A DNA stretch of 64,000 bases from Mangifera indica (Eukaryota > Streptophyta > Magnoliopsida > Sapindales > Anacardiaceae). Numbering within the stretch: position 1 is the first letter of the stretch; each line of letters starts with the position of its first letter. Shown in pieces: positions 23,836 to 34,534 of the stretch. A program made the translations under genes and the position numbers. Location: contig NC_058146.1 of assembly GCF_011075055.1 (NCBI RefSeq), positions 2,294,001-2,358,000 of the forward strand, given 5' to 3'. A model generated the notes under the pieces. That model was given only the letters and a program-made list of their open reading frames with translations, was not told the DNA's origin and did not search any database.

Positions 23836-26800
23836 ATGGCGAGCAAGAAGAGGAGGAGAGAGGAGAGACCCACTATCCACCCCAAAAACAAATACGCCGA
23901 GAACCCACCAGATTTCGCTCTCTTGGCTTCTTTGTATCCCTCTTTTGAACCCTTTGTTTTCTACTCTCGAGACGGTCGACCCAGGATTAATTGGACCGAC
24001 TTCAACGCCACTCGAGAACTGACCCGGATCCTACTCCTTCATGATCATGGCCTCAATTGGTAATTTATCATTTCTATGTTATTAAACCTGTTTTTAATTG
24101 GGTTTTGCTTTTTTAGGGCAGTTCGTGGAATCTTTGACAGGGATGGATATGGTCTAATTTATCTGTTAGTGGACGTCTCTTAAATGTTTATTGTTAAATT
24201 GTTTGAGATGATTGACCAAAATTTGTGTACTTGTGTATGATTTTTATGGGCAATCCTGCTGTTTATTATTATTATTATTTTCTGATTTCGTTACATTTTG
24301 TGTGTTTGTTAAAGTCGTATTAGGAAATTGAAATGCCACAATCAAGTCAAGTATCATTTGTCTGAAAATTCATTGTTGCAGCTATTGTTTGACATGGTAG
24401 TAAACAATTGGTACCTTGATAATTATTTGAGTGTGTAGGCCTATGGTTTGTTCTCATTAGGTGTGAGGTTCTCTTCCTCAGGGCCAGCTACCTATTTAAA
24501 CTCTCAGTTTTATGCTTACATAAGTTGTTTATTTGGAGTCCTGGTTATGAATTCATGCAAGTCAAGTGGGGGAGATTCTGGGTTTAACAAAAAAAGTGAA
24601 AATCATATAGTATATTGCTTTTTGCATGGATCAATGCTTTTTGAACTAGACCATGGCTTGAAATGGTGAAATTCTTCCTGGACTTTGGGCTGTTAATCTT
24701 TGGTTTAAGTTATATCTCATTGTTTGGAGCCTTCTTGGATCATTGCTATGTTGGAATTAAGTTTTTTCTTTGAGTTAGTTTGATATGGTTTGATGTATGG
24801 GGTTTTGTTTGTGGGAAGTTTACTTTGAATCAATCATCTAGGTGGATTCCTGATGGGGTTTTGTTTATGAGAAGTTTACTTTGAATCAATCATCTAGGTG
24901 GATTCCTGATGGGCAGCTGTGTCCTACTGTACCCAACAGATCTAACTACATTCATTGGATTGAAGATCTTCTCTCTTCTGACATCATTCCAAAAAGTGAC
25001 ATCAGGGGCAGTAATGTGAGAGGATTTGATATTGGAACTGGAGCAAACTGCATTTACCCACTTCTTGGTGCCTCTCTCCTCGGGTGGAGTTTTGTTGGGT
25101 CAGGTAGCATTCCCATTGGAAATTTTACAATTTATTTCCCTCTTGCAATAGTCAATTGAATTTCAATGTTGTTGAATTGCATGCAGATGTGACTGATGTA
25201 GCTCTAGAGTCGGCTGAGAAAAACATAAAAAGTAATCCACAAATTTCGGAACTAATTGAAATTAGAAAGGTTGAAAGTTGTCATAACACTAGTTCTAGCA
25301 AGGAACCACATAATGGTGAGCCAGCACTTGTTGAAAGTAAATTGGATGTGAGTGGCCATACTGATGAGGAGGCAGAGCCTTTGCCATTGCCATCATATGA
25401 TCAGTCTACTGCTGCAAACAAGAGTTATCACGGACCACCTATACTTTCTGGTGTGGTTAGGGATGGCGAGAAGTTTGACTTCTGCATGTGCAATCCTCCA
25501 TTTTTTGAGACCATGGAGGATGCAGGACTGAATCCAAAAACTTCCTGTGGTGGAACTCCCGAGGAGATGGTTTGCCCAGGAGGAGAAAGGGCTTTTATTT
25601 CTCGTATTATTGAAGATAGTGTTGAACTGAAGCAGACTTTTCGGTATGCTTCCTTTATATTGATCCAGCTTTAATCCATCTCCTACGCTCAATTTTTCCT
25701 TCTATGAATCTTAATTTTTTTTTTTAAATGTTTCATACTTTCTCTCTAGGTGGTATACTTCTATGGTTGGGCGAAAATTGAACCTTAAGTTTTTAATATC
25801 AAAGCTTCGGGAAGTTGGAGTTACAATAGTAAAGACAACTGAATTTGTCCAAGGCCAAACATCTCGATGGGGCCTTGCTTGGTCTTTTGTGCCTCCTGCC
25901 AGGAAGATAGTATCACCTCATGTGGCTGAAAAGAAAAACTTGTCTTTCATGCTTGAGGTTTTATTAATTTTTCCTCTTTTTCCAGCAAAGTTTATTCTTT
26001 CAACTTCAACAAACTTTTTATTTTCTAGTTTTATAAGCTTAAAACTATTCATTTTCAAATTGAGGAATCACATAGTGCATGACAGAAGCTGTATACTTGC
26101 TCTGGCCCCCTGTTCAAATTAAACCTCTAACATTAATAATATACTTTAAAAAGATGTACAATTGCTGATCGGAGTCAAATTGAAAAAATTGTCAAATTAA
26201 TGCTTATCTTGCGCAATGTTGGAATGGAAGATAACAGTTCAGTTTCATCTATGGTACACTGGTAGTAATGAGCTTGTCTGATTGGGTTTATCTTCCCCTT
26301 TGGAGGTTTTGACTTTTTACACCCAGATATTGGGAAACTTGTAGCCAGAATATGAAGAAAAAGTTAAAAAGAAAATTCCATGGCAGTTATTCCGATTATA
26401 ATGTGATAGGGCTAATAACTTCTCATTTGAGCTAAACTATTTTTATCCAGACATGGATCCCATGTACTTCATATCCACATGCATTTCTGTGGTAATTCCA
26501 AATTAATTTTCAAGGCACTGCATTGATTTAATCCTACATAGTACAAGTTTTTATTATTCCAGCTAATGTAACATCTCATGGTTAAATATTTCTTTATGTA
26601 GGGTGTTCAACGCCAATTCAGTGCAGTAGATGTGTTACATTCAATAGAGTCCTTTTTCTGCAGTTCCGGTGCATCCTGTAAATTGAATGCCTCCTTATTT
26701 ACTATCGATGTAAGAAAAACCACCTTTTTATTAGTTGTGGTGTCAGATTTATGGTGTATATAATACATATGTGTGCTAACGTGTAGTTTAATCTCATTTT

Positions 26801-27400
26801 GTAGATCACTGCCTTAAAGGATCATTGTAACGCAATCTTGAAGAAGAATGTGGTAAATCATGTTGATGAAGCTTCCAGTATCCAACATTTGCAAGAGGCA
26901 TCAAATAGTTCAAGTTGTTTGGACACTCCAAATTCCTTGCGTTTTCATGTTTCAGTATGGTGCCCTTGCTTATCCTTAAATAAACATGATTCATATCATT
27001 AGATTCTTTGCATAATTGCTCTTTACTCTTAAAGGTCTTTCAGCAAATCCCTGGAACACTTCTGATGAAAGGATCATTACACAGAGATAATGTACTTCCA
27101 GGTATTTCAGTCTCATTCCTTACTAATTCTTAGATAATCATGTCAAATCTAAACCTCATACTTCTTTTTAGCATATGTAGCTTACTCTTTTTATTAACAT
27201 CAACACTTATTCCATAAACATAAGTTTAAATATATGATTCTTTTCTGTCACTCTGTCCTGTTTGGGGACATTACTTTTTGGTGATGGAAGTCTCTTATAT
27301 CTATCATTATTCCTAGTTTTAAGCTACTTCCTTTGCAGGATTATTCTCCTCAATATTCCAACAACTGGAGGAAGATTTGAGATATAAATTTTGTAGATAA
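23836..27400 (+). CDS. FIO1: U6 snRNA m6A methyltransferase, FIONA1/METTL16 family
   Basis: A nuclear SAM-dependent RNA N6-adenine methyltransferase. In Arabidopsis, FIO1 methylates U6 snRNA and some mRNAs, shaping splicing, flowering time and circadian period. Eight exons join to 493 residues: 23836-24059, 24898-25103, 25187-25643, 25750-25957, 26602-26709, 26805-26954, 27035-27101, 27339-27400; all phases fit. Features: basic N-terminus ([11 protein letters not shown]), [17 protein letters not shown] substrate-groove segment, [23 protein letters not shown]-binding [17 protein letters not shown], catalytic NPPF at about residues 246-249 inside [12 protein letters not shown], and RWGLAWSF. 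A polar Ser/Glu-rich insertion precedes the catalytic motif. The C-terminal half is divergent and contains an FCR end. The first intron is long and its 3' splice site lies in a 56-bp tandem duplication. Confidence 0.95.
24799..24910 (+). repeat. 56-bp tandem duplication spanning the FIO1 exon-2 acceptor
   Basis: Two adjacent 56-bp units (24799-24854 and 24855-24910) differ only at GTGGG versus ATGAG. Each contains the branch/acceptor stretch ending CATCTAG and the first exon bases GTGGATTCCTGAT. The second acceptor (AG at 24896-24897) keeps the reading frame (W-W-I-P-D). The first (AG at 24840-24841) would add 56 nt and shift the frame. Confidence 0.9.
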
Positions 27401-27846
27401 AAGGGTAATGTCACATAATATTTAACTTGAATTTGGCGATACAATACTCAATCATTTATACACATCTTGTTTAAAGGGTTTACGCACTCTGCATCTCTGC
27501 TTTTGTGGCAAGTAGGAAATTCTGTGTAGCAGACATTGTATTTTATGTATCATTGACAATGCCCTTGTGATTGAATAGATTATATGACAATTATATTGTT
27601 TGTCAACTCAAGCTTATTTGGTAGCCATTTTCAATTAATAAGATTAAGTTATTGTGGCTTTTTATAGCTTCAAACTACCAAGATAACTGAAGATATATGG
27701 CTCTAATCTAAAATTCAATACATCTCTCTGCAGTTTTTAAATGAATGAAAACTTTTATGTAAGGATGACTAAAATCCAATCAAATTGACTAGCTCACTTA
27801 AGATAATTCCATTTTGATTGATTTCAGTTGGGCGAATTGGATTGGA

Positions 27847-27995
27847 GCTAATATTTGCATATTTAAGAAAATTAGATTGTTTATAGCTGGTTTGTAAAAG
27901 TAAGTGTGCCAATTTGCTTGGAACTAATATTTGCATATTTAAGCTAATTAGATTGGTTATAGCTGGTTTGTAAAAGTAACTGTGCCAATTTGCTA
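27847..27995. repeat. direct duplication, ~70-bp units
   Basis: Two adjacent copies of a segment containing CTAATATTTGCATATTTAAG, ATAGCTGGTTTGTAAAAGTA and TGTGCCAATTTGCT, with a few mismatches. Not coding. Confidence 0.75.
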
Positions 27996-28156
27996 AGGTC
28001 CACAAAGGCATGTCTAGGGGAACTCGGGTTGTGTTACAAGCCTTGCTATGCGTGCATATGAGCATGGGCTGCAAGGCTTGATAGTTGGTGGGTCTTAGCA
28101 AGGCATGGTCCATAGGCACGGCGGATTATGTTGGATTTGACCTAGCATAACCCACC

Positions 28157-28346
28157 GTCTCTAATCAGTGAAGACACAAAAGTTCATCGGTAAATTCATT
28201 TCAATCCAGCCTGAAATCAGTAATACAAATGGTTAGGATTTGACACGGCCCACTGATGTGTTTGTCTCTAATTAGTGAAGATACAGAAGTTCATCAGTAA
28301 ATTCATCTCAATTCAGCCTGAAGATAAGTAATATAAATGGTTAGGA
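28157..28346. repeat. direct duplication, ~80-bp units at ~109-bp spacing
   Basis: Two copies beginning TCTCTAATCAGTGAAGA / TCTCTAATTAGTGAAGA and ending AAATGGTTAGGA, about 85-90% alike, separated by ~28 bp. No coding potential. Confidence 0.7.
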
Positions 28347-29590
28347 AAAAATACAAGTGTTGTTAAACATGTTTTTGTCTATGAAGTAAGAAATTAGCTT
28401 TATGGATGAAAAAGAAGCCCGAACCTGAATGAAGGTTATTTAACTACAAAACTCCAAGGAATTGAGCTTGGCCATCTAATCAGACAAACGGAAAGTAATC
28501 AAGAGGGGCTTGTATTGTTATGGCCCATGGGGTCTACCATGTGCATTCACAATTAGCAGTCATAGCAAATGATTGACTTTAACAGGAGCTAAAATCTTGA
28601 ATTATGTGACATGCAACAATGCAAAACAAGAGAATAAAAGAGAACATCACCTGTAATATAAAGTTTTTCTTCTGTTTCTGGATTCACTGATCAGAAAAGA
28701 AAAATGCAACATTCATTTGACAGTCACTAACCAGATGCAACAGTAACATTCTTGCTTCATAAAAGAGTTTACAAATGATGAAGAAGAACAAAATAATATA
28801 CATACAGTGAAAGATCTTCATATAAATTTGCCACTCCCATGTGATTCATCATCATTTTTATTTTTTATAGGAAAATGAAAATCTTGCAGAGGTTAATTTA
28901 TTCTAATCATATAATTTGGGGTCAAAAGAAACATTTCACGTAAGTCCACAAAATAAGCAGCACCTTAAACTGAGTAATGGATATCATATTATATATGGCT
29001 ACTTGCAGCACAAATTTTTTTTCCTTAATGTGATCAGCTAAAATTGTACACATACAGATGTGCCTATACATTAATGCGAATCTTAGGTGGCTTAAGGTCT
29101 CAGCCATGACCACACACAACCTGAAAAACCAGTTAACAACTTCTATCAATCTCAATCTTATGTATAACGAGTTTGGCGAAGTTCACACCAGAGTCGGATA
29201 GCACTAAAGTTGTGAAGTCATGGTTTTTAAGAAAAATTACAGATAAAGTATACACTATGATGGGTAAAACTCAAGTACACGAAATATGGAGAATGAAACT
29301 GGGAAAAAACTTCACTAACTTTATTGAACGAACAGTTTGACAAACACTACAATATCAAATATATTCTCTTCCATGAGGTCAACTATCTAAACTTTGGAAG
29401 TAATCACTCAATCGTATCATTGTGGAGATTTATTAGTATAGAATCTTAAAAACATATAGCCTTTGCCGCTACAATGCCGGATCACTGGACAATGTAAACA
29501 AAAATGTTACAAGTCATGGATGATTGAGCAGAAATTAGTTCCCGTAGCTCTGCCTCCATTGAAACAAGAAAAGAATAAAACGACAATCAT

Positions 29591-31120
29591 CTACCTCTCT
29601 GTATCAAGTGATAGAGCAACATCTTCAAGATGGCCAGCTAACTGTTCCAAAACTGAGTATATTACATCTTTCAAGGGATGCAACCTATCTGATGCGGTGA
29701 AAGCATGTACCTTATTATGAATTTCTATCCAACTACTTGCTTGCTCTTTCTTCACCCGTCTCTCATCCATAAGGTGCCTTACCTTCTCAACCAAATCCCA
29801 CCTCCCAAGAGCAGCATATATATTTGAAAGCAGTACATAGGCAGCAGAAGATTGAGGTTCTAACTCAATAAGTTGTTCAGCTGCCTTTCGTCCCCACTCA
29901 ATATTTCCGTGGATTCTACATACACCTATTATGGCATTCCACACACGACCATCAGGTTTACACGGCATCCTCTCAAGCTGATTCATCAACAGGTCAAAAC
30001 ATCCTGCTCGACCCAAGAGATCAATTAAGCAAGCATAATGTTCTTGATTGGGAACAATGCCATGATCACGAGTCATGGACTCAAAATAATTAAGTCCTTC
30101 GTGTACTAAACCTGAATGGCTACATGCATGGAGAATGACAACCAATGTGGTCTTGTTTGGCTTTGAACCTGATCTAAACATGTCATCAAACATCTGTATT
30201 GCTTCTTCACCATGCCCGTGTTGTGCTAAAGCAGAAATCATTGTGTTCCACAAAACAGGATCTTTCTTATCGTCCATAAATTTGAAAACCTGCCTGCCAA
30301 CTTCAAGACAACCACATTTTGAATACATGTCAATCAGAGAACTCACAACTATTGTATTGGGTTTAAACTTTGTTCGTATCAAAAAACCATGTATTTGCTT
30401 CCCCTGCCTAAGTGAAGCTATACTGGAACAAGCACAAAGACAACTACTATATGTGAATTGATCAGGTCTAACGTGAAGAACTATCATCTTTGAAAACAAT
30501 TCCAGTGCATCACGCCCAAAACCATTTCTGGCATAACCCGCAATCAAAGCTGTCCATGAAACTGGATTCTTCTCAGGCATTTCATTAAATAACTCTCTAG
30601 CTGACTCCATATCCCCCCATTTTGCATAACCTGAAACCAAAGCTGTCCAAGCAAGAACATCCCTAACTTGCATTTCTTCAAACAACCTCCTAGCACTATT
30701 CATCTCTCCACACTTCGCATATGAATCTAAAACAGAACTCGAGATCACCAAATTTGATAAAAACCCAGCAACCAAAACCTGCCCATGAACTTGCTTAGTA
30801 AGTTTCAGCTCCTCCATCTTTACACACACAGTCAAAACACCAGCAAAACTAAACTCATTGTATCCAATACATAACCTCCTCAGCTCTTTGAAGAGCCTTA
30901 CGCTCTCACCAACATTCTCACTACGTGCATATCCTATAATCATCGTATTCCAGGAAATCACATCTCTCTCAACCATTTTATCAAACAACTTCTTGGCGGC
31001 CTTCATTTGGCCCAATTTAGCATACCCAGAAAGCATACCATTATAACTATACAAATTTCTAGAAGACATTTTACAAAACACCTTAAATGCGCCAACATCG
31101 CTTCTGCAATTGAGACACAT
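29591..31120 (-). CDS. PLS-type pentatricopeptide repeat protein, 5'-truncated ORF
   Basis: A 509-codon ORF of tandem PPR motifs in P/L/S alternation (RDVISWNTMIIGYARSE, DVLAWTALVSGYAKWGD, NPVSWTALIAGYARNG, ALWNTMISALAQHG-type units). An E-type C-terminus follows (SWIEIHNKVHAFTASDRLHP), without a DYW domain. Such proteins bind organellar transcripts in a sequence-specific way and often direct C-to-U editing. The repeat series closely resembles Arabidopsis At2g21090 as I recall it. The first ATG in frame (31120) falls inside the first repeats, and an in-frame TAA lies six codons upstream at 31136-31138. Homologous N-terminal sequence continues upstream in broken frames (next entry). The gene is therefore damaged or N-terminally truncated, and would lack an obvious targeting peptide. 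Function of the remaining protein is doubtful. Confidence 0.8.
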   Translation of the reverse strand: MCLNCRSDVGAFKVFCKMSSRNLYSYNGMLSGYAKLGQMKAAKKLFDKMVERDVISWNTMIIGYARSENVGESVRLFKELRRLCIGYNEFSFAGVLTVCVKMEELKLTKQVHGQVLVAGFLSNLVISSSVLDSYAKCGEMNSARRLFEEMQVRDVLAWTALVSGYAKWGDMESARELFNEMPEKNPVSWTALIAGYARNGFGRDALELFSKMIVLHVRPDQFTYSSCLCACSSIASLRQGKQIHGFLIRTKFKPNTIVVSSLIDMYSKCGCLEVGRQVFKFMDDKKDPVLWNTMISALAQHGHGEEAIQMFDDMFRSGSKPNKTTLVVILHACSHSGLVHEGLNYFESMTRDHGIVPNQEHYACLIDLLGRAGCFDLLMNQLERMPCKPDGRVWNAIIGVCRIHGNIEWGRKAAEQLIELEPQSSAAYVLLSNIYAALGRWDLVEKVRHLMDERRVKKEQASSWIEIHNKVHAFTASDRLHPLKDVIYSVLEQLAGHLEDVALSLDTER

Positions 31121-31466
31121 GTTGATCAAGGGATTTTATAAAAACGTATCGGGCACTTTGCGCCCAGTTAACTCCAAATGTAAGTGGACCCATTTTCCCA
31201 ATCTCAAAGAATCTGTTTTGGTACATTGTTGCAAGAGAAAGGCTAGGTTTTTGAGTGCAAGCAAAGGCCGTTTTCAGCTAATAAATCAAGAGAAAAGATA
31301 GCTTGATAGAGATGGTCTCGAGAGATGACATTGAAGAGAGACTCAACGAGGCAGATATTTGGCAGCTTCTTGTGATTAAATCCCAAGTGGTGATGGAATT
31401 AGCGGCAGATTTCGGGCGAGGAGTTTGGGCATTTTGGGTTCTTCCTAGCCTCCTTCGTTGGGCCAT
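31121..31466 (-). pseudogene. decayed 5' part of the PPR gene
   Basis: On the minus strand the missing N-terminus is still readable in three pieces. From about 31252 down to 31136, LAFLLQQCTKTDSLRLGKWV and LHLELTGRKVPDTFL are in frame with the surviving ORF, then TAA. From about 31365 to 31253, a different frame gives CLVESLF and YQAIFSLDLLAENGLCL; the switch sits at a five-T run (31248-31252 on the plus strand), consistent with a one-base loss. From 31466 to about 31380, a third frame starts MAQRRRLGRTQNAQTPRPKS. So there are at least two frameshifts and one nonsense codon. Two or more sequencing errors are the alternative. Confidence 0.75.
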
Positions 31467-32159
31467 TGAGAACTTGGATCTCCTTTACCCGGCCTCTGTG
31501 ATTGTTTAAAATAAGAAAACCCTATTTAAAAATTAATTTTTATGGATCCCACAAGTTTTTTTTTTTTTTAAATACACTTTATTTTATCTCCTATATATTT
31601 TAAAAGAGCCAACATTTTACTTAATTTAAAAGCTTGCAGAATTCTTTTTGAGGAGGTACCAATTAATTTCTTGAATATTGGAGTATGTAGTTTATATCTA
31701 TGTTGTATTTAGCTTATGTCTTATACTTTATTTTATATGTAGCTTATACTTTACATTGTCAAAAAATATGGACAGGGTCAGCATGAGCTCGACTAGGAGC
31801 AAGGGGGAGGTGCGACCTTGAAGTAGCTACCTAAACAAGAGCAAGACTTATGGCTTTAGATAGAGGGTGCGAAATTGCGAATTGGGTAATGAGGCAAAAA
31901 CCAATGACCTTAAGCGTTAATCCGAAGCAATGACTAGAAGCTATATAGTACTTCATCCTATACAGAAGATGCAAGATTTTCTGAAAATATTTTTAAAAAG
32001 AGGAACAAGAAAAAAAAATTAGTTGTATAAAATTGAGTTGTATATTTTTGACATAAATATCAAGGTTTATATAGTTGAAAATAAAGGCGGTTGACTTTTA
32101 AAAAAATTATTTAATAAAACCATACGTAGGTAAGTATATATTTTATAAAAATGATAGTT

Positions 32160-32160
<1 letters not shown>

Positions 32161-32186
<26 letters not shown>
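32161..32186. repeat. (AC)n-(AT)n microsatellite
   Basis: About twelve AC units followed by a short ATATAT tract. Simple sequence repeat. Confidence 0.85.
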
Positions 32187-32191
<5 letters not shown>

Positions 32192-32408
32192 CATCGTAGT
32201 TACTTATTTTATTTTAGGTCCTAAAATGGATATTGTAGAATGGTGATCCTTCCCTTTCATGTTTTGGCTTGATAAAAAAATTAATAAGAAAACCCATAGC
32301 ATGAATTTTTCCTTTTCATTGATATTATCTCATACAGATAATAGTTTGTACTGATACATACAAGTAAGTAGAGTTCATAGAACTGAGATTTTTTCAGTTT
32401 AATAAAAC

Positions 32409-32560
32409 TATGTGTATTTACTTTAAATAGATAAATGAATACATATTTAATATTTGTTATCATATGATTGAATAATTTTGAATTAAAGATAAAGTGATAC
32501 TCAATTACGTGATGACATATAAAATATGTATTTATTTATGTATTCAAAATGGGTATGTAA
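32409..32560. mobile_element. MITE relic of the TGTGTAC family
   Basis: It starts CTATGTGTATTTACTTTAAA and contains TTATCATATGATTGAAT, AAAGTGATACTCAATTACG and TATTCAAAATGGGTA. It aligns, in inverse orientation, along the whole element at 47066-47242. Termini are eroded. Confidence 0.45.
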
Positions 32561-33809
32561 AATATTATTTTTTTCAATTTTCAATTACAAGTTGGTGTAG
32601 TTGAAGGTGTGATATTAAAGTGATGATAATGTTGGTGGATGTTCCCTACAAATAATATGGTAAATCAATGAGATTGTTGCATCTTGAAATTTACAATGGA
32701 ACATTTTTAAACACAAGCACAAGTAGGGCAAGTTGGAATTGTGAAAACTAAGAAAAATATATTACAATTTTGTTGGTAACATAAAGTCCCACAAGGTGGG
32801 ATATGTGAACTTTGCAAGATCTTTCCTTGGAAATGTTGATTTTGCCTCAAAACATGTGCCCCCCCAATGTGAGAAAGAAAAAGGCCATGTGATCAAAATT
32901 ATTAAATATACCCAAAATTAATTGTCAAAATTTAGATTGAGTTTATATGATAATGGGTTTTCTAAACATTTGGTTTACCCATCCACATTGGATAATTTGT
33001 AATTAAAAAAACAAAGTCTCAAAATAATTAAATTTATCAATTTTGATTTTTTTAATAAAAACTTCTTAAAAATAAAGATTAACTAAAACTAAACTAAACT
33101 TAATTAAAGTCTTTTGTTAAACAAAATGTAAGTAAAAATAGATAAATAACTATAAAATAAACGATCGTAAAGTTTTTACATGATTCAACTATAAACAGAA
33201 GTATATACACAACACATTAAAAGTATCTTAGATAAACACTTAAATAAATAATGATTCAAGCTTTATAAAATAAACATGTAAAGGTGTCAATAGATAAAAA
33301 TCAAAATTACGCATTTTTAAATTTAGTAAATTTGTAAATATATCAAAATATCATTAAATAAATAATCATAGCATAAAAGTCAATTCCCTCTTTGTGTCAT
33401 CCTCTCCCGTTAACTTTTGCTCTTCTCGTAACCCTACATAACACATCTCATACTTATAAAACAATTACATGGGTGAATTGGTAATCCTTTGGTGGTAAGT
33501 GCATGACTTTTCAAGGTAACTTAAATATTTATGTATACAACTAAAGGCATTATTTTTGAATATATTTAATGATAAAATGGATATAATATTTTTCAATAAT
33601 TCAATAATACAAGTCTTTGGAAAGCTCATATGGAAAAGAGTAATCACGCCCATTGGAGTAGGCCAAATAGACCTGACATTTTATCCATTATTTATAATGA
33701 ATACTAAGAGGAACAAGACATTTTACATGTTCTTGATCATCAAATTTGTTCTTCAATCAATCAGTAGTCATCCAAAATCAACGGCCCACATTGTTCCACA
33801 AAGATCCGT

Positions 33810-33815
33810 CACGTG
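33810..33815 (+). promoter_or_regulatory. G-box upstream of the TOC gene
   Basis: A perfect CACGTG inside GTCACGTGAC, about 725 bp before the start codon and roughly 340 bp before the probable 5' UTR exon. G-boxes bind bZIP and bHLH (PIF-type) factors. Light control is plausible for a plastid import receptor but inferred. Confidence 0.35.
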
Positions 33816-34154
33816 ACAACCCAACACACACCATAACATGTCTTTAAAACAGGCGACCTTTTTCCACCTCTTCACGTCCACGTCAGCATGATTTGGAGTC
33901 TTTCACGTTGATGCCAATGAAACCATCTCACACCGTCCGATCAAGCCAAGCAACCACTCTCAACCGTTCATCAGACTCTTATCTTCTAACTAATACTACC
34001 CCTCTAAAATGGCAGCCAAAGCCCCCCAGAGGCTATGTTAACTAGATATCAAAGTAAACACATGAAAGCCGATTCTTTACACTGAAACTAACTGCACCTT
34101 TTTATCTCTCTCTTTACAAATCATTCTCTTTCTCTCTAGCAGTCACAAATACTG

Positions 34155-34510
34155 GTAAAGTTTTCATTTTTTTAAGTGGGTTATGTTTCTAATTTTTGTT
34201 TTGAATGTTTACTTTTTCTTGAATGACTGAAAAGTTTCTTACTTGATTATAAGTCTTGCATAATCGTCAATGCAAACATATAAAAAGGCTATAAAGATCT
34301 GCTATCTTTTAGTTGATTATTGTAATTTGTTATGGGAGCAAGGGAAATACCTATTTATAATTAAGATACATGTTGTTTTTGAATAGGAGGTGAATTATTG
34401 TTATTGGATTTTGATGTAGTTGGTGTTTGGTTTTTAATGGTTATAATGGGTTTTTATTGATTTTTTAATCTGTTTGGTTAAGTGGGTTTTTGTGGTTTTC
34501 TTGAATCTAG
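34155..34510 (+). other. TOC132: probable 5' UTR intron of the TOC gene
   Basis: ACTG|GTAAAG at 34155 and TTGAATCTAG| at 34510 form a plausible T-rich intron between a CT-rich first exon (about 34090-34154) and the coding exon, which starts 24 bp later. No ATG competes in the joined leader. Inferred from signals only. Confidence 0.5.
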
Positions 34511-34534
34511 GGTTTTGAAGCTACAATATTGAAA

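Larger units (their letters stand above)
27401..29590. other. spacer between convergent FIO1 and PPR genes
   Basis: This contains the 3' flanks of both genes and the two small direct duplications listed separately. Short open frames show no family resemblance. I see no gene. Confidence 0.45.
31510..34154. other. spacer upstream of the TOC gene
   Basis: This is AT-rich, with a MITE-family relic and a CA repeat (separate entries). From about 33780 it becomes GC-richer promoter sequence with ACGT-core motifs (CCACGTCAGC near 33880). I see no gene. Confidence 0.45.

Noticed and set aside
31312..31509. Plus-strand 65-codon frame (MVSRDDIEERL...) that looks protein-like.
   Set aside because: It is exactly antisense to the decayed N-terminal part of the PPR gene; the minus strand shows the family resemblance.
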